NCBI GenBank assembly: GCA_949752735.1
Contig: OX457044.1
Span: 19,021,685 to 19,085,684, forward strand
Source of the DNA: Lumbricus terrestris
Taxonomy: Eukaryota > Annelida > Clitellata > Crassiclitellata > Lumbricidae
DNA length: 64,000 bases
Direction of reading: 5' to 3'
Shown here: positions 31,951-46,300 of the stretch, one piece after another
How positions within the stretch are numbered: position 1 is the first letter of the stretch
Layout of the letters: the number at the start of each line of letters is the position of its first letter
The notes under the pieces: generated by a model
Told to the model about the DNA's origin: nothing
What the model saw: the letters and a program-made list of their open reading frames with translations, nothing else
The model's database searches: none
Made by a program: the position numbers and the translations under genes

Positions 31951-32330
31951 ACCTTCCGTATTCACGTTTTGCTCTCAGATTATTTTAGTGTTCATATTAA
32001 TTCTGTGAAAGTGATAAATTGTGTGAATGCAGTTAGGCAATTAGATATGTTTGTCATGGGTTCTGAGATAAGTTATTTTGAACTCGTCTTATTGTTTAAA
32101 CAGGCAGAAACGAGGCATAGCAGTTGTCGATTTTGTGTGCAAATGAATTATGTCAAGGATATATCAGAAAATAAGTTTAATTGCGATGTTTGAAAAAAGA
32201 TTGAAATGGTTATTTTGTTTCTTAATTATTATGGTGGACTGTTAAAAGGATTTGGTTGACTCAAATGGGATGCGACATCAGAGTGTCACAATTGGCTGGG
32301 GCTATGAACCGTTCTTATTTCATGGGGCGA

Positions 32331-32443
32331 ATGAGTGAGTGAGTGAGTGAGTGAGTGAGTGAGCGAGCGAGCGAGCGAGTGAGTTGAGTGAGTGAGTGAG
32401 TGAGTGAGTGAGTGAGTGAGTGAGTGAGTGAATGAGTGAGTGT
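32331..32443. repeat. (GAGT)n microsatellite
   Basis: GAGT repeats with an interior GAGC block. Confidence 0.9.
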
Positions 32444-33056
32444 GTGATAGGACACAAGTAAACAGGGCACTAGGGCATAAGAGATGGGGCATTGGAACTT
32501 CCACGGAGCCTCAGGCTCTGTAATTATTGGACGTGTTCAAGAACTTTTCTCGTGCTTCAATTTTCCCTGAATGTTTGAGATGTTTTTCGCTTCAATGGAC
32601 AATAATTAATGTGGTGATGAGTTCCAACAACTTTCTGCTTCCTGCAGACGCTGTACTGTGGCTTTATTTACAGTAACTGTTGTTGGAAAAGTCTACACGG
32701 TGTGTGCGTGCATGTGTGTGTGTGCGCATGTGTGTGTGTATGTGTGTGTGCGTGCATGTGTGTGTGTGTGGGAATTGCAGTGTATTTTAAGAACGTCTCA
32801 ACTGTGTGCATGATGCATTTTAATACCTTATTCTGCATATACTGTCTGTGCGCAGCTGTTCGTGCGTGCATCCGTGTATCAGACTGTATCCGTGTATCTA
32901 GCGTATAAATTATGAGTGTCTCTTTTGAGGTTTTGTATATGATAACAAATTATCCTACGTTGGTCCACTCTCCACTCTCCATGCATTCAGCCACTGCAGT
33001 AGACCTAATCGTGTCCTTCGTCTTAGATTCGTTCTGCTTTCTCGTTTGTTGCTAAG

Positions 33057-33435
33057 CCGGAATATTGGAGGAGAATGGGAGGAAGAGACGACAGATTTGG
33101 ACGGAGGAGGAGTAGTAGAGGAAAAGGTGGAGGAGGAGGAAGAGGAGAAGGTGGTGGTGGTGGAAGAGGAGGAGGAGGTGGTGGAGGAGGAGGAAGTGGT
33201 GGAGGATGAGGAGGTGGTGGAGGAGGAAGTGGTGGAGGAGGTGGTGGTGGTGGCAGAGATGGTGGAGGAGGAAGTGGTTGAGGAGGAGGAGGAGGTGGCG
33301 GTGGAAGAGGTGGAGGAGGAGGAGTTGGTGGAGGAGGTAGTGGTGGAGGAGGAAGTGGTGGAGGAGCAGGAGGTGGAGGAGGAAGTGGTGGAAGAGGTGG
33401 TGGAAGAGGTGGAGGAGGAGGCGGAAAAGGAGGAG
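33057..33435. repeat. Homopurine/GGA-GGT tract of about 380 bp
   Basis: GGA, GGT and GAA triplets with almost no C. All frames stay open on both strands, giving spurious Glu/Val and Pro/Leu ORFs that should not be annotated as genes. Confidence 0.9.
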
Positions 33436-34309
33436 TGGTGGAGATGGAATTGGGAAGAGCAGGAAAGACGCCAGCTGTCGTCGTCTCAGCGAATAATCGA
33501 TTCTGCATATTAAGTGAGACTGGCTAGGAATAGAGTATACGACCACTGCTGCCTCAGTGCCAGATCTACAGCTGCTCTAGACATCAAGATGCAAACAGGA
33601 ATTTGTGCAGGAAAGGGCAACTTATGAAATGCTCGGACATTTCATCATGGCCCGATATGAGAAATGAACGGTGTGTGGAGATTCCAAGAGAGGCAGGTTT
33701 ACTATCCTGTTCCATGTAATAATGTGCATTTGTGCAGGATAGGCGTACTCTATCATGCTGCCTGATGGACAGGCAATAATATTGACTACTGTTGAGCGGT
33801 CGGGCAGTGTGTGTGTGTGGGAGGGAATGGATGTGTGCGTGTGTGGGGGGGGTTGTGTGGGGGATGGATGTGTGGGGTGGTGTTGGTGCGCTCCTACATG
33901 CTAATCCAAACATCTGTAAATTGATCCAAAGATTGACATTCTGGCTCTGACATTTATCACTTACTGGCTAACTTATATATTGGCTGGTTCACTGGCTGGC
34001 TAAATAGTTGTTTGACAGAGTGACTGGCTGTCTGATTTCCTGACTGGTTGATTTGCTATAGCTGTCAGGTTGGTTGTTATAGTGCTTGCAAATCTTATAT
34101 CGTCTGCATGGGCGTTTGTGGACGAAGCGATGGAAGATCGATATCTGCATGGTGGAGAGTAAAGTCATCTGGAGAAGTGGATGAACAGGAGGAAGAGAAG
34201 CAGGAGGAAAGAGAGGGGGAGAGTGTAGCGGTCGCTCAATCAAAACACTCGTCGCTAGGCTTCGAGAGAAGAAGGAGCAAACGAAGAAATAGCTAGGGCA
34301 AGAAGAAGG

Positions 34310-34376
34310 ATGGTTATCGTGTTGAACGTCTGTCTCTGGTTTCTGTGGTTGCTTGTCGATACGGTTGCTATGGTCG
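34310..34376 (+). CDS. Exon 1 of LAMP-like gene: signal peptide
   Basis: ATG at 34310 after a purine-rich leader; MVIVLNVCLWFLWLLVDTVA then the donor GTGAGT at 34377, phase 1. Length and composition are those of a cleavable signal peptide. Linking it to exons 22.7 kb away rests on phase and on their need for a signal peptide. Confidence 0.6.
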
Positions 34377-37300
34377 GTGAGTAGGAGAAGTAAAATTTTA
34401 TATAGGCAATAGTATATATGTTCACCAGGGACGTAACTAGGATTTTTCGTTTGGGGGTGGGGGCTTAAGCCTTTTTGGGGGGGGGCTTAAGCCTTGAACA
34501 TGACGAGTGCAGTAGCATATTTAGCCGTAAGCATACAACGGCTTGATTTATTTTGGGGGTTTCATCTTCGTTTGAGGGGGCTTAAGTCCCCAAGCCCAAC
34601 GATATAGTTACGTCGCTGGTGTTCACTTAAAGGCCAAGGTTTGGTCCAAGTTTTCTCTCCGGAGAATGGGCGTGACCTATAGAGACCGACTTGTCAATCA
34701 GCGTCTGCTTCAAGTGCATCTGAAACCATGGCAATGACCACTGCTAAAGATAGGTAGGCTATGTAAATTAGGCCGAGGAATTGTCTAGCCATCCTCTCTA
34801 TAGACTCCCCTGAGTGGTACCTTATACAGATTAGCTTGGTCTACCTCGAGCGCATGGTTGTGTCTCAGCGTATACGGCCTGTGTGTGCGTGTGCGTGTAC
34901 AACTGACCGCCAAGATCAATCCACACACCTTGGCTGACCACTGTTCCAGGTAGCTTGGCTTTCTAAACTAGGTCAAAGACAATTGTCACCCCCACCCCCA
35001 AAGATCTGTAGACTCTCAAGGTTCTTTCAATACACTCCTCAGTGGCATCTGTATGCAGATTAGCTTTGCCTATACTATGCTATGCTATGCTAAGCGTGGC
35101 ATAACAAAGCATAACATAGCCTAACATAGCATAGTATAGTACTGGAAGTAGGCAAAGCTAATCTGCATACAGATGCCACTGAGGAGTGTACAGTTGACCG
35201 TCGAGCCCTTCGATATTTTGCTAGAGGGAGGAAAGGAAGGGGTGGAATTCTTTGTTCCTCTCAGTCTGCTCCTCTGCTTCTCAATTGTTGGGCCTTCCAT
35301 TGTGAAATGCCTCCAATTAGAGATTGGTCTCCTGCCAACGGCTAGCAATACCAAGGCCATGTTGTATTAGTATTACATCACTTTAGACTCTTTCCCTTCT
35401 CAGTTCCTGTAGGCTTATAAAACTCTACCTGGTCCTTGACTTACCGGCCCACAGCTCCATGATGCTTCATCCAGCAGCTTGATAACTTGCGTGGAATCTT
35501 ATGCATATTAGCTTGCTCGAATATATAATTACATACAATAATACAATACAATTAGTCATTTATACCGCGCTTTAACAAAACAAGTCTTGCACAAGAGCGC
35601 GCATATTTATATCTGTCTATTTATATATTTATATAGTCTATACATAGACTATATAGGCCTACATAATTATATGTGTGTGTAAACTAGTATACACCAAGAT
35701 ACTTCCGCCAAGTGAATGGAAAGATGGTATACACCAGCTATAGCTAATCTGCATAAGACCAGGCCAGCAGGTTACCATGCTACAGTGCGACAGGGCATTT
35801 GACCGGACAGTTGACCGGCCGAGTACAGCCGATGGTGTACTAGCTATCTATAATTATTCTATACCAACCCTTTGTTCATGTGTTTGTCTTTACCTCAGAA
35901 CATAGCCCACCTTTGTTTATAAGTCTGGTCACCAGCTAGAGCTTTATAGGCTACAGCTGAGATCTCAATTGATGAATTGAGAAGTGAACGAGTCTAAGGT
36001 GATGTAATACAACCTTGCCTTGATATTGCTACCCCTTGGGAGAAGGCGAATCTCAAATAGAAGGCCCAACAATTGAGAAGCCCGATGCCGTCTAGCTGAG
36101 GAGTAGGCTCGGAGGAACAAACAATTTCCACCCCCTGCCAGTAGGCCTATCCAAGTGCTCGATGGTCAGCTGTATTAGCGGCTACAAGTTTACCTGTCGC
36201 TTATGTTGGTCATTGGCCGGCAGATATCCTTAGCCACGCCTATAAATTAACATTCTCCGGAGAGAAAACTTGGACCAAACCTTGGCCTTTAACTTGTGTT
36301 TACACGGCACGAAATGAAAGTCAAGTTCAGAGTAGGTATAGGCCGCCTACCGTAAGGCGCTCTCAGCTAAAGCAAATCGATCACGCTAATACCAATTCAG
36401 GTAAGAGAGGTAGGCTTAAGCTAATCTATATCGATTTCGGTGTCGGTTATTTAGTCTACGGATGGACTTCAAAATGTATACCAGGCAGTCATAATAGCCT
36501 ATGCTCAATTTCGAATACCATGGCAGTCGTGTAACTCGTCTTAGATTTCTATAGTATAAGCTACTCACTGTTCCATCGTGTTAAATTTCGAAACCAGGCC
36601 TTATGTTAAATTTCGAATACCGGGTTTCGTGGTGAATTTTTAATAGGCTACCAGCCGTCGTGTTTGATTTCGAACACCGTGCCATCCTGTTAACTTTCGA
36701 ATACCTGGCCGTCATGCAGAGCCATGCGCCGACTTGAGAGTGTCGGCGGCGACGCGCCAGACATTTTTGGTCGGCGGCGGCGACGCGCCGACCAACAAAA
36801 ATCGGCGGCGCCATGGGCGGAGACTTAGGGGGCACGGGGGGACGGTCCCCTCAATGGATGTAGTGGGGGACGGCCCATGCATTTGTCCCCCCCCAAATTA
36901 GGGCGAACAAGAAACGAACGAGACGAGGTGATGACAAGAAAAAAAGTCGTCAGAAATTTTAGACAGCAAAAAAAGATGGAAAATTTTCGTTCACGACTCA
37001 CCCATTGGTCCACCCAAAATATTCGACCCGCCTTTTCGTCCCCCGCAGCTCTCCGCCCAAGTCTCCGCCCATGCACCAATTATATGAACTTTGTGGACCT
37101 CTAAATAAGTATAAAATGTCATAAAATTTGGCAGGTGTTATTATAGGACCATAAGGACACTTTTTGGAGGGACTGCATCCAAAGGTTCAAGAAAAATATT
37201 TTTCCTGCGCAATCGTGGGACACCCTAATACATACATACATACATACATACATACATACATACATACATACATACATACATACATACATACATACATACA

Positions 37301-40300
37301 TACATACATACATACATACATACATACATACATACATACATACATACATACATACATACATACATACATACATACATACATACATACATACATACATACA
37401 TACATACATACATACATGCATACATACATTGCATACATACAATACATACATACATACATACATACATACATACATACATACATACATACATACATACATA
37501 CATACATACATACATACATACATACATACATACATACATACATACATACATACATACATACATACATACATACATACATACATACATACATACATACATA
37601 CATACATACATACATACATACATACATACATACATACATACATACATACATACATACATACATACATACATACATACATACATACATACATACATACATA
37701 CATACATACATACATACATACATACATACATACATACATACATACATACATACATACATACATACATACATACATACATACATACATACATACATACATA
37801 CATACATACATACATACATACATACATACATACATACATACATACATACATACATAGTATTACATACATACATACATACATACACACATAAATACATACA
37901 TACATACATACATACATACATACATACATACATACATACATACATACATACATACATACATACATACATACATACATACATACATACATACATACATACA
38001 TACATACCATCAAGTACAGAGCGATGCTGATAATTGTAGCAAAAGTCTGTGCCAGATGATTGCGACTTAAATTTTAGACAAAAGTCTCAGCAAACAGACA
38101 TCGTAAACAATTGTGGTTTTTTTCATGACGAATTCAATCGCTAATGTGCTGTAGAATTACAAGTGTATATAATATAATATATAGTTCAGTCTGAAATGCA
38201 GCTTCATCCAGTTCGTCACATCACCGATAAGTCGCCATCTCCATTTCTTCTTCCTTCTAAACTGATCTTCTTTCGTCCTCCTTCTAATCCCTCGGCTCTC
38301 TACACAAGAAAACGGTTAACCTAAACTAAAACAACACAAAACTACCGACAAACAGAGCTTACGGGAGTTTAAGCACCGCCAGAGGCCCCCTGCCATGTAA
38401 CGAGCTTACGGGAGTTTAAGCCACGCCAGAGGCCCGACAGGTCTACTACTAACTTATAGGCACAAATACGAAAACGAACGAGCAAACCCCATGGCTTACG
38501 GGATGTTAGGCCACGCCAGAGGCCCATGGGGTCGCTTACACACAAACAACTAGTAACAGAAACACAGACGAACAGAGCCACAGTGCAACCATAACACGCA
38601 TCACAATCAAACCCCATCTCACCATAACGGCAGAATCAGTGCCGCCAACCACTGGTATCTATAAAAACACAGAAAAACCAGCAAGGTCATTACACGTTAT
38701 GGCAAATATGTATCACTAGTATTGGAAATAGGCTTACAAGATTATCCGGCACTGGCGGCATTTTTTAGTCGGCACAGCACCCATAGCCTACATCAGGACG
38801 CTTCATGTTCCAGTCAACCAGATCAGTGATCGTTGCGCTCAGCTGCCCATGCAGTTATTCACTCAAGCATTTATATAGCACCTCTTCACGAAGTTTAAAA
38901 TGCTATTAACCCGCTTCTCATATCTTCTAAGATCTCGATTCATGTTTTAGAAACAGTCTTCCACTGTACAATGTGTAGCTTATTATTGCAGTTAGCACTG
39001 ATCAGCAAATGTTTTCCAACTGTCTTGAAATGCACTTAACATAATCTTAGTTACCTTAGTTGGGATAGATAGTCGTGCACGAAGATTCGATCCACGAAGG
39101 CAGTAGAATAGGATGAGGAAGAAGAGGAAGAGGAAGGGGAAAAGAGGAAAGGAGGAGCAGAAGGAGGATGAGGAGGCGGAATAGTATAGAAATGCCATTC
39201 CGTATGCTTAAAAACTTTAGAATAAGCTGTGTGTATGAGGTGCAAGCGACTTTCTTTTCTTAGTCTCTGCTAGACCTGGGAGTGACTTTGGTCAGCTAAT
39301 CTGACCCCACTTGACCCTAAAGTGACTTGAGGTCGACTTGAAGTCGACTTCTCGGCGTGAAAACGACTTGACCCGACTTGGCAGAAAAATAACCGACTTC
39401 CGACTTGAAGTCGACTTCCGACATGGTAATAGCCATTAGTCTATAGACTATAGGTCTACGTACGGCTACAGTGGGCTATACTAATGCAAGAAGTCAAGCC
39501 AATTTTCATGCAAGCATAATTTCATTTAGGCCTACCAATAAGTTATGACTCCTCAACACAAGCGTAAATTGAAGCAAGAATTTGTTAAAGTTTTTTAAAA
39601 CCCTTTTCAAGCTGTTTGTGTTTGTTTGGATAGTTTTGTGATGCTTTGGGTCATCTAGTAGCCTAGACAATGCGACGGCAAAATATTAGGCCTATGAATT
39701 TTAACTTGTCCACTGTCTGTGATTATTCAGATTGCACTCATCATTAATATTATTTTATTATTAATATTAATATTAAATAAATTTGTAAAACGCGCGATGT
39801 CTAAGATAAAATGGGGACCGCGGACTGGCTGCACTGAATGGCGTGTCACGATAACGATAGGATTAATTTGTAAATTCTGTTTCCATAATTATTCAGCCAC
39901 TAATTAGCATCATTCCGCAACTTCGCAAATAGCATTGCAAGCTCATCCTCCGGCAGTAGGCTACTACTTTAGTAGCTTAGGCCTACTCACTGACAGTAGT
40001 CTTTCATTGTCCAATTGGCCCGTATACAATAGTTTTTTAGTCTGCAGACTACTGCAGAATGATGCAGCGTACCAAAATGGCGCCAAACTATCGATTTATT
40101 ATAGCCTAGGCCTTGTAGATCCAGCTTTCATTGCGCCGAATTCAATGAGCACTATAGCCTAGAAGTTAACTGATTTGCTCATGTTCGTGTCCTAATAAGC
40201 ACGCGTGCTAATATTTTAGTGACATTTTGTTTCACCATTTTAATTAATGCTTGTCTAAGCGTGACGTTTTAGAAGTAGCATAGAATAACAAATTACATAT

Positions 40301-43300
40301 GTCTATGAATACCGGTAGATCGGCAGACGGCAGTCTGCACGATAGCCTACAGGTAAAATAATCAGTAGGCTAAGTCTCTGCATAGCAAAGGCCTAATTCA
40401 TTCTTGCAAACACACTTAGCTACAAAATCTGCTTAAATGTTGTCACGATCATTGGTTTGAAGTGACAAATTCAACAATGTTTGTGTCTCAAGTCGGTTTA
40501 AGTCGACTTGCGATAAAAACAACTTCAAGTGACTTCTCTCTACAAAATTCGACTTGGGGTCAGTTGCGGTGAACAGAAACGACCCGACCCGACTTGGGAT
40601 GACCAAGTCGACTGGGGTCGACTTATTGGGGTCGACTCCCAGGTCTAGTCTCTGCCTATGATGGCAGGTGTCAATAGTCTTATCGTTTGCCATCTCAGTT
40701 AGCACAGACATGCATTGTAAGTCAGCGTATACTCATTATAGCCGAGATGGGAATTCAAGCATCGTCTTGATTGCGATGACAGTTACAATTACAAGCAAGA
40801 GAAAGTCCTGGGCTGAGTGAGACTCACTTAAATATAAAGTAAAGCAAGAAACATTAATTAACCGTATCATCAAGTCAGATTATTTCACTATGCACCGTAC
40901 ACATGACACGAACAACATGCTATAGTTTGAAGGGGCGCTATAGATTTGTCACCGATAGGATCTGTACCTATATAAGTGGATAGACTAAATCTAATCTATC
41001 TGGGGAACACTTAGATAATTACCGAATACAATAGCTCGTGAGGGTGAACAATCCTGCTAATAAGCCTATTCATTCAGTAACTATTTAAGCTAGGGAACTA
41101 GCTACATGGAACACAAACGATAATGCATTTTCAAATTATTATTCACACACAAACATTATACATACCAGCAATCAAGCACATATCCATAATGAATATAAAT
41201 TAGTAAATTAATAATAAACCCAACACTTCAACTTAATAAGCATAATAACCAGTGCTGTCACCGACAACACTAATCTTAAGGCTCACTAAAGAAAGATAAA
41301 TAAAGTAACCCCACTTAAACCAGCCCATAATAATAATCTAGAAATTAAAGATAATAATAATTACACACGATACCTTTGTGAGCCAGACCGTCAGGAGCTC
41401 CCGAAAATCGCTCAGCACCCGCTAATATAGCTCCCTCTGGATGCTATCTCCAGCCCACGACCAATCCCCAGAGAGTTAACTCATTGACCAGCCTACTTGG
41501 TGAGTTGATTGACATTTAACCCTGGCGGTAATGCGGCATTAACATAAATTATATTTTACCCTGTCACATACTCCCCCTGTCTAGCAAGCTCCAACAATCC
41601 CTTGTTGACATAAAATGCGTGAATTCCCATAAAAAATATAATTTTGTTTTACTTATTTAACTCTTATTAACCCAAATAAAATAACTACCCGCATAATTAA
41701 CTTGTCACAATAAAACAATGGCAAAAGCAAAAGCAAAACACAAATCCACATAACTGACTTCCAACAATGCAAACACTGACTTCTGATGTTATTTGAAATG
41801 AACCAAAGAACAAGAACCGTAAAAAAAATCAAGACCCAGAAAAACTAAAATTGATAACATACATATTAAAATATGTTGCTAACTATCTGGATCTCATCAT
41901 CTCACATTATGTTTAATAATAGGAATATAAATAATATAAAGAAATAAAAACTTAGTATAATATTTTGCAAATGAGTTATTTTTCATCACTGTGAAACATA
42001 TTTCGAGAAACGTGCACTTTTCTAGAAAATCCACTTTGAATAAAATGTTCATTAAGACAAAATATTTTTACCCGGTCATGCTCCTCACCTTACAACACTA
42101 CCAATCATATAAACAATATAAATAAATAATAAGTATAATTATGATCCAATGTTCCTTTGCTACTTCGGTCAGTTGTACAATAAGCAAAAAAAAATAAAAA
42201 TAAAGCAAAAGCAGACGATAAATGACAATTACACAAAAATACTGAAACACTGAGAAACTCCAACTTTTCACGTAACATAATTTAAAATAAAACGTTTTAT
42301 AATTACCCTGAATTTTTAATTTGGATATATATATTTTTAAATAAATAGTTACCCTATAATGCTCAATATTGCAGACATTATTCTTTTTACTAATCCTTAA
42401 TGCCAATTTCAAGCAAGAATTCCTGCTACCAAATGCCCACAAACGCAAATAACATAATCTCAACTATGTGACCTAAAAATAATATTAATATAAATTTTCT
42501 ATATACACGTAACCACTATAAATATATAATAGTTGTGCTCAAGCTAAGCAGCAAGGCAATCGTAAAATAAAGAAGCTTGATCCAAGGTGCAGTACCTGGT
42601 CGATTTGCTTGTAGAAATAATAATATAGGTCACCCAGAAAAAATTATGATAAAACACCTGCAAACACCTGACAAACAAAATCCAAGTACAAAAATTAACG
42701 TTAAAATTTCATTAACTCTGCAAAACTCGACAACTTCATAACTATACGAGTAAAAATACCGTGATGTAATGGCAAAAATTAAAGTTTCATACACTCACGA
42801 CACAAAAGAAATATGTTTACTTTTATACCCTTTTTATTGCCAGAAGATTAACTTCACACATACAATTGCAAAAAATAAGATGATTATGATGAAGATGATT
42901 ATCTGCACGAAGCAAACGAATGGGAATGAATGGATGAAGGATTTTCCCACTTTCCTTCATGACCAGACTGAGTAAACGACTCGTCACAGTCGCTACATTT
43001 TTGGCAATAATATACCTTCATGTCTCAATTTTTAAAACATTGATCGTAAAAATAAACGATTAGTGGTAGATTGCTACGCACCAATAATACATCCAAAAAC
43101 TGGATAACAGCATTAGCAAGGTCGCTAAATTCCTTTCTTACACATCAAATCGAATGCATAACTGTATACTATAATCCGTAATCCTAACTCTCTTAAAAGT
43201 AATGCCTAAATATGTACAAATTAACTCGTGCTTCTTACCACAGAAAGCCGAAAGAAAAACTGCATGTTCTTTGTACCCGTAAAATATGGCACATAGACAC

Positions 43301-46300
43301 ACACGTCACTGAAGTTCGAATACGAACCCACTATAGTAACTAATGTACCATGTCATCTGTAATCAATTAGCTAAATTAGTAAATCGTTCTTCCTTTTTCA
43401 CTGTAAACATCCTGCAATATTCTTCGTAATGTAATGTCAACGTAATAATCCTCGTTCTGTTTCAACTGTACTCAATATCCTACGTATGTAATATAAATGT
43501 AATAATCTTCATTCTGTTTCTCCTGTACTCTCAATATCCTATGTAAATGTAATATGAACGTAATAATCTTCATTCTCTGTCTCTGTATACTCTCAATATC
43601 CTATGTATATGTAATAATCATAAATGTAATAATATTCTTTCTCTTTCAACTGTACTCTCAACACTGCAGTCCCTTACTAGCTAAATTAAGCCAGCACAAC
43701 ATGCATAAAGCATCTGACAAATGTCAGCTATACTAAGTATGTAACTTAGTATATTTATTTGTTTACTGTAAATTATACAATAAACACGTATGTGACTGGA
43801 AGCCACACACACACATGTATACAAAAATACATTCTATGATCTGAAAAACAGAGTCACCTACATATCCCTCGAAAAACTTCTTCATTCTGCAATCACGTAA
43901 ACTCAAACGCAAGCGTGTAAACATGAAACACATAAACTCTGACACTGTAAATTAAGTAACTCGTTAAAGTAAACCAACTGCAAACACTTCTGAAACTCAA
44001 CGTAATGTACTGTAATTCCATTCTTGTCATTATCCTAAGTTACCCAACCCCTATGCATAATCCCTTGCGCAAATCACTCATTAATATAATGAGCTACTCA
44101 TGTCAAGTGGCTCATCTTACTCATGACCTGACCATAGACTACTGCAACAAGCCATAACTAATAACATGTGTAATATAATAGTCATCCTCATTATGAGCTG
44201 AATGACTCATCAAACACTCACTAAGCAGTAGACACGACTAGTAAAATGAACAATAATTAAAAAAAACATCGAACACTTGCGTAATAATTGATTACTTTGA
44301 TATAGTTATGCAAGCGTAATAATAATCTTGAATTGCAAGCGTATATAGGCACTATAGCTTACTCATTAGCAATGTAATATTCAAATGCTACGAAATTGTA
44401 ATAAAATTAATCTGCCACCACAAACAAATAAGTGTCGCAGTAACTCGCAAAACTTAATTCAACTTTACTGAACAAAACTGCTTCACTCTCGGATAATTAA
44501 AAATCACTCACGCTAAATAAAATTAAATAAAATATGTAGAGAAATTTTGACCAATCTCACATTTCGAACAAAGACTAGATGATAATATTTTGTAAATTAT
44601 TTGCTAGCTTTTTCACAAAATAAGTGCAATGCACGAAATGCAGATTAATTCAAAATTATAAAGACGTCACACTCTACATTAGAATAATAGATAAAAATTG
44701 ACTGAAATAATTAAAATATTAAACAACACCAAAATCTCTGACACGCATAAATACTCTTCAAATTCTGAAAAAATTAAGTATGCATAATTAAAACACATGA
44801 AAAAGAAAATCACTTCTGCATAATAACTTCTGAATAATGCATTTTAAAAACATCACTGTAGTGATCTGAGTAATAAGTTGTTGTATAAAAACGCGATATG
44901 ACATTCATAAGATCAGACAAAAATGATCATTCCAATATCAGAAATATATAAAAAATCTGTAGTTAAAATGCTTTTCTGCAAACTACATACACGACACATG
45001 AACGCAAAAAATAACGTATTGAAGAATTCAACTGGAACAAAAAAAAATATCAGCAAACATCTATAATGCCATCTCTAATTAAAGAGTTCCTTTGCAATAG
45101 ACTTAAAATTTGTATTTATACACACGCATATATATATCTGTTATAACTGCGTGACAAAATATTGCTTTCAACGCCGACTCATTCCAGGTAATAGACATTC
45201 CAGGGAATAGGAACGTTCTGTGTGTAGGCACACTGTTCAACATGACTGAAAACTTTAAGTAGGTCTTTTGTACTCGGTTGCATGAATGATAGCAATCCCT
45301 TCTTTCCTGACTGTCAGACGCTTCTCGCTGCTCTTGCACACAGATAGCACACGAAGATGTTGCATGCCTCTTTGCTTAGAGAACGCCAGGTATTGTCCTC
45401 TGATGCTGACAATGGAAGACGACTGTCCAGAACGCATGAGACAGTGTTGAACGCTGAAGACATCTTGACACCATACACGCAGGAACGCCAGATAGCTACA
45501 GAGAAACCCCATTGCTAGGATCCTCAGTACCTCTAGCGAACGCGCGAGCAAGCTCGAGAGAAGAGAGTCACCAAGGAAGCGTAGAGTGATGTCCCTGGCG
45601 AACGTATGCGAACACACGGTGAAGGTGAAGACAAGACTGCGGTGCGCAGCCCTCCAGCGAACGCAAGTGCAGTTTGTCAGCTGTTGATGAGGAAGACTCT
45701 TCTGTTTTTCCAGCGTATGAATTATTATCGTCAGACCTACAGATCTTTTTCTGAAATTACTCAGTCTCTGTAAGTGTTAAGACACCGACGAACCGAAGTG
45801 TGTGACGTGTAGATACGAGGAAAGCGACGCTCACTGTATCAATGTTGCTAAGATAGGCCTACTTTAAATATCTGTCGGCAGAGTTTGTTTTTCTTTCGTT
45901 TTATATATATATATATTTTTAAATTTATTTATTTTCAGTTAAAAAGCTATCTACATATTCTACACACATTTTAGAACACATTTGTAACTTGTAATGCATA
46001 GCCTGCTGTACTTTCACAATTACAACGATCTGTCATTAAAAAAATAGATCTGCCAGCAAAATTCATCAAAGACAATGCAATAACTAGGCCTACATGATAA
46101 TGAAACATGTCACATAAATGCATGTTAAAAAAAACAAAACACTCGAACTTACGACGAACTCAAGACACTTTGAACAATGACACTTGCAACAAAAACTAAG
46201 AACAAAACACAATTAAGTGAAATTTAAACTCTTGAAATAAAAACAACATTTGATTCTGCGAGACTGCGACCAACCAAATTAACTAACCTTGAACTCAAAC

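Larger units (their letters stand above)
31951..34309. other. Intergenic region between the two genes
   Basis: Holds (GAGT)n at 32331-32443, (TG)n at 32700-32770, and a homopurine tract at 33057-33435. The promoter of the LAMP-like gene should lie near its right end; I see no TATA box at a fixed distance, only a GAAGAG/GAGGAA-rich leader. Confidence 0.5.

Noticed and set aside
33023..33546. 155-164 codon Glu/Val-rich, Pro-rich and Leu/His-rich ORFs
   Set aside because: All come from one GGA/GGT tract; three overlapping frames on two strands cannot all be genes and none shows codon structure or splice context.
37164..38030. ORFs of 142-288 codons encoding HTYI and MYVC repeats
   Set aside because: They are translations of a pure CATA tetranucleotide array, open in several frames on both strands.
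45255..45617. 120-codon minus-strand ORF in the LTR element as a captured gene
   Set aside because: No recognised motif or supported splice sites; kept only as a note on a GC-richer island.
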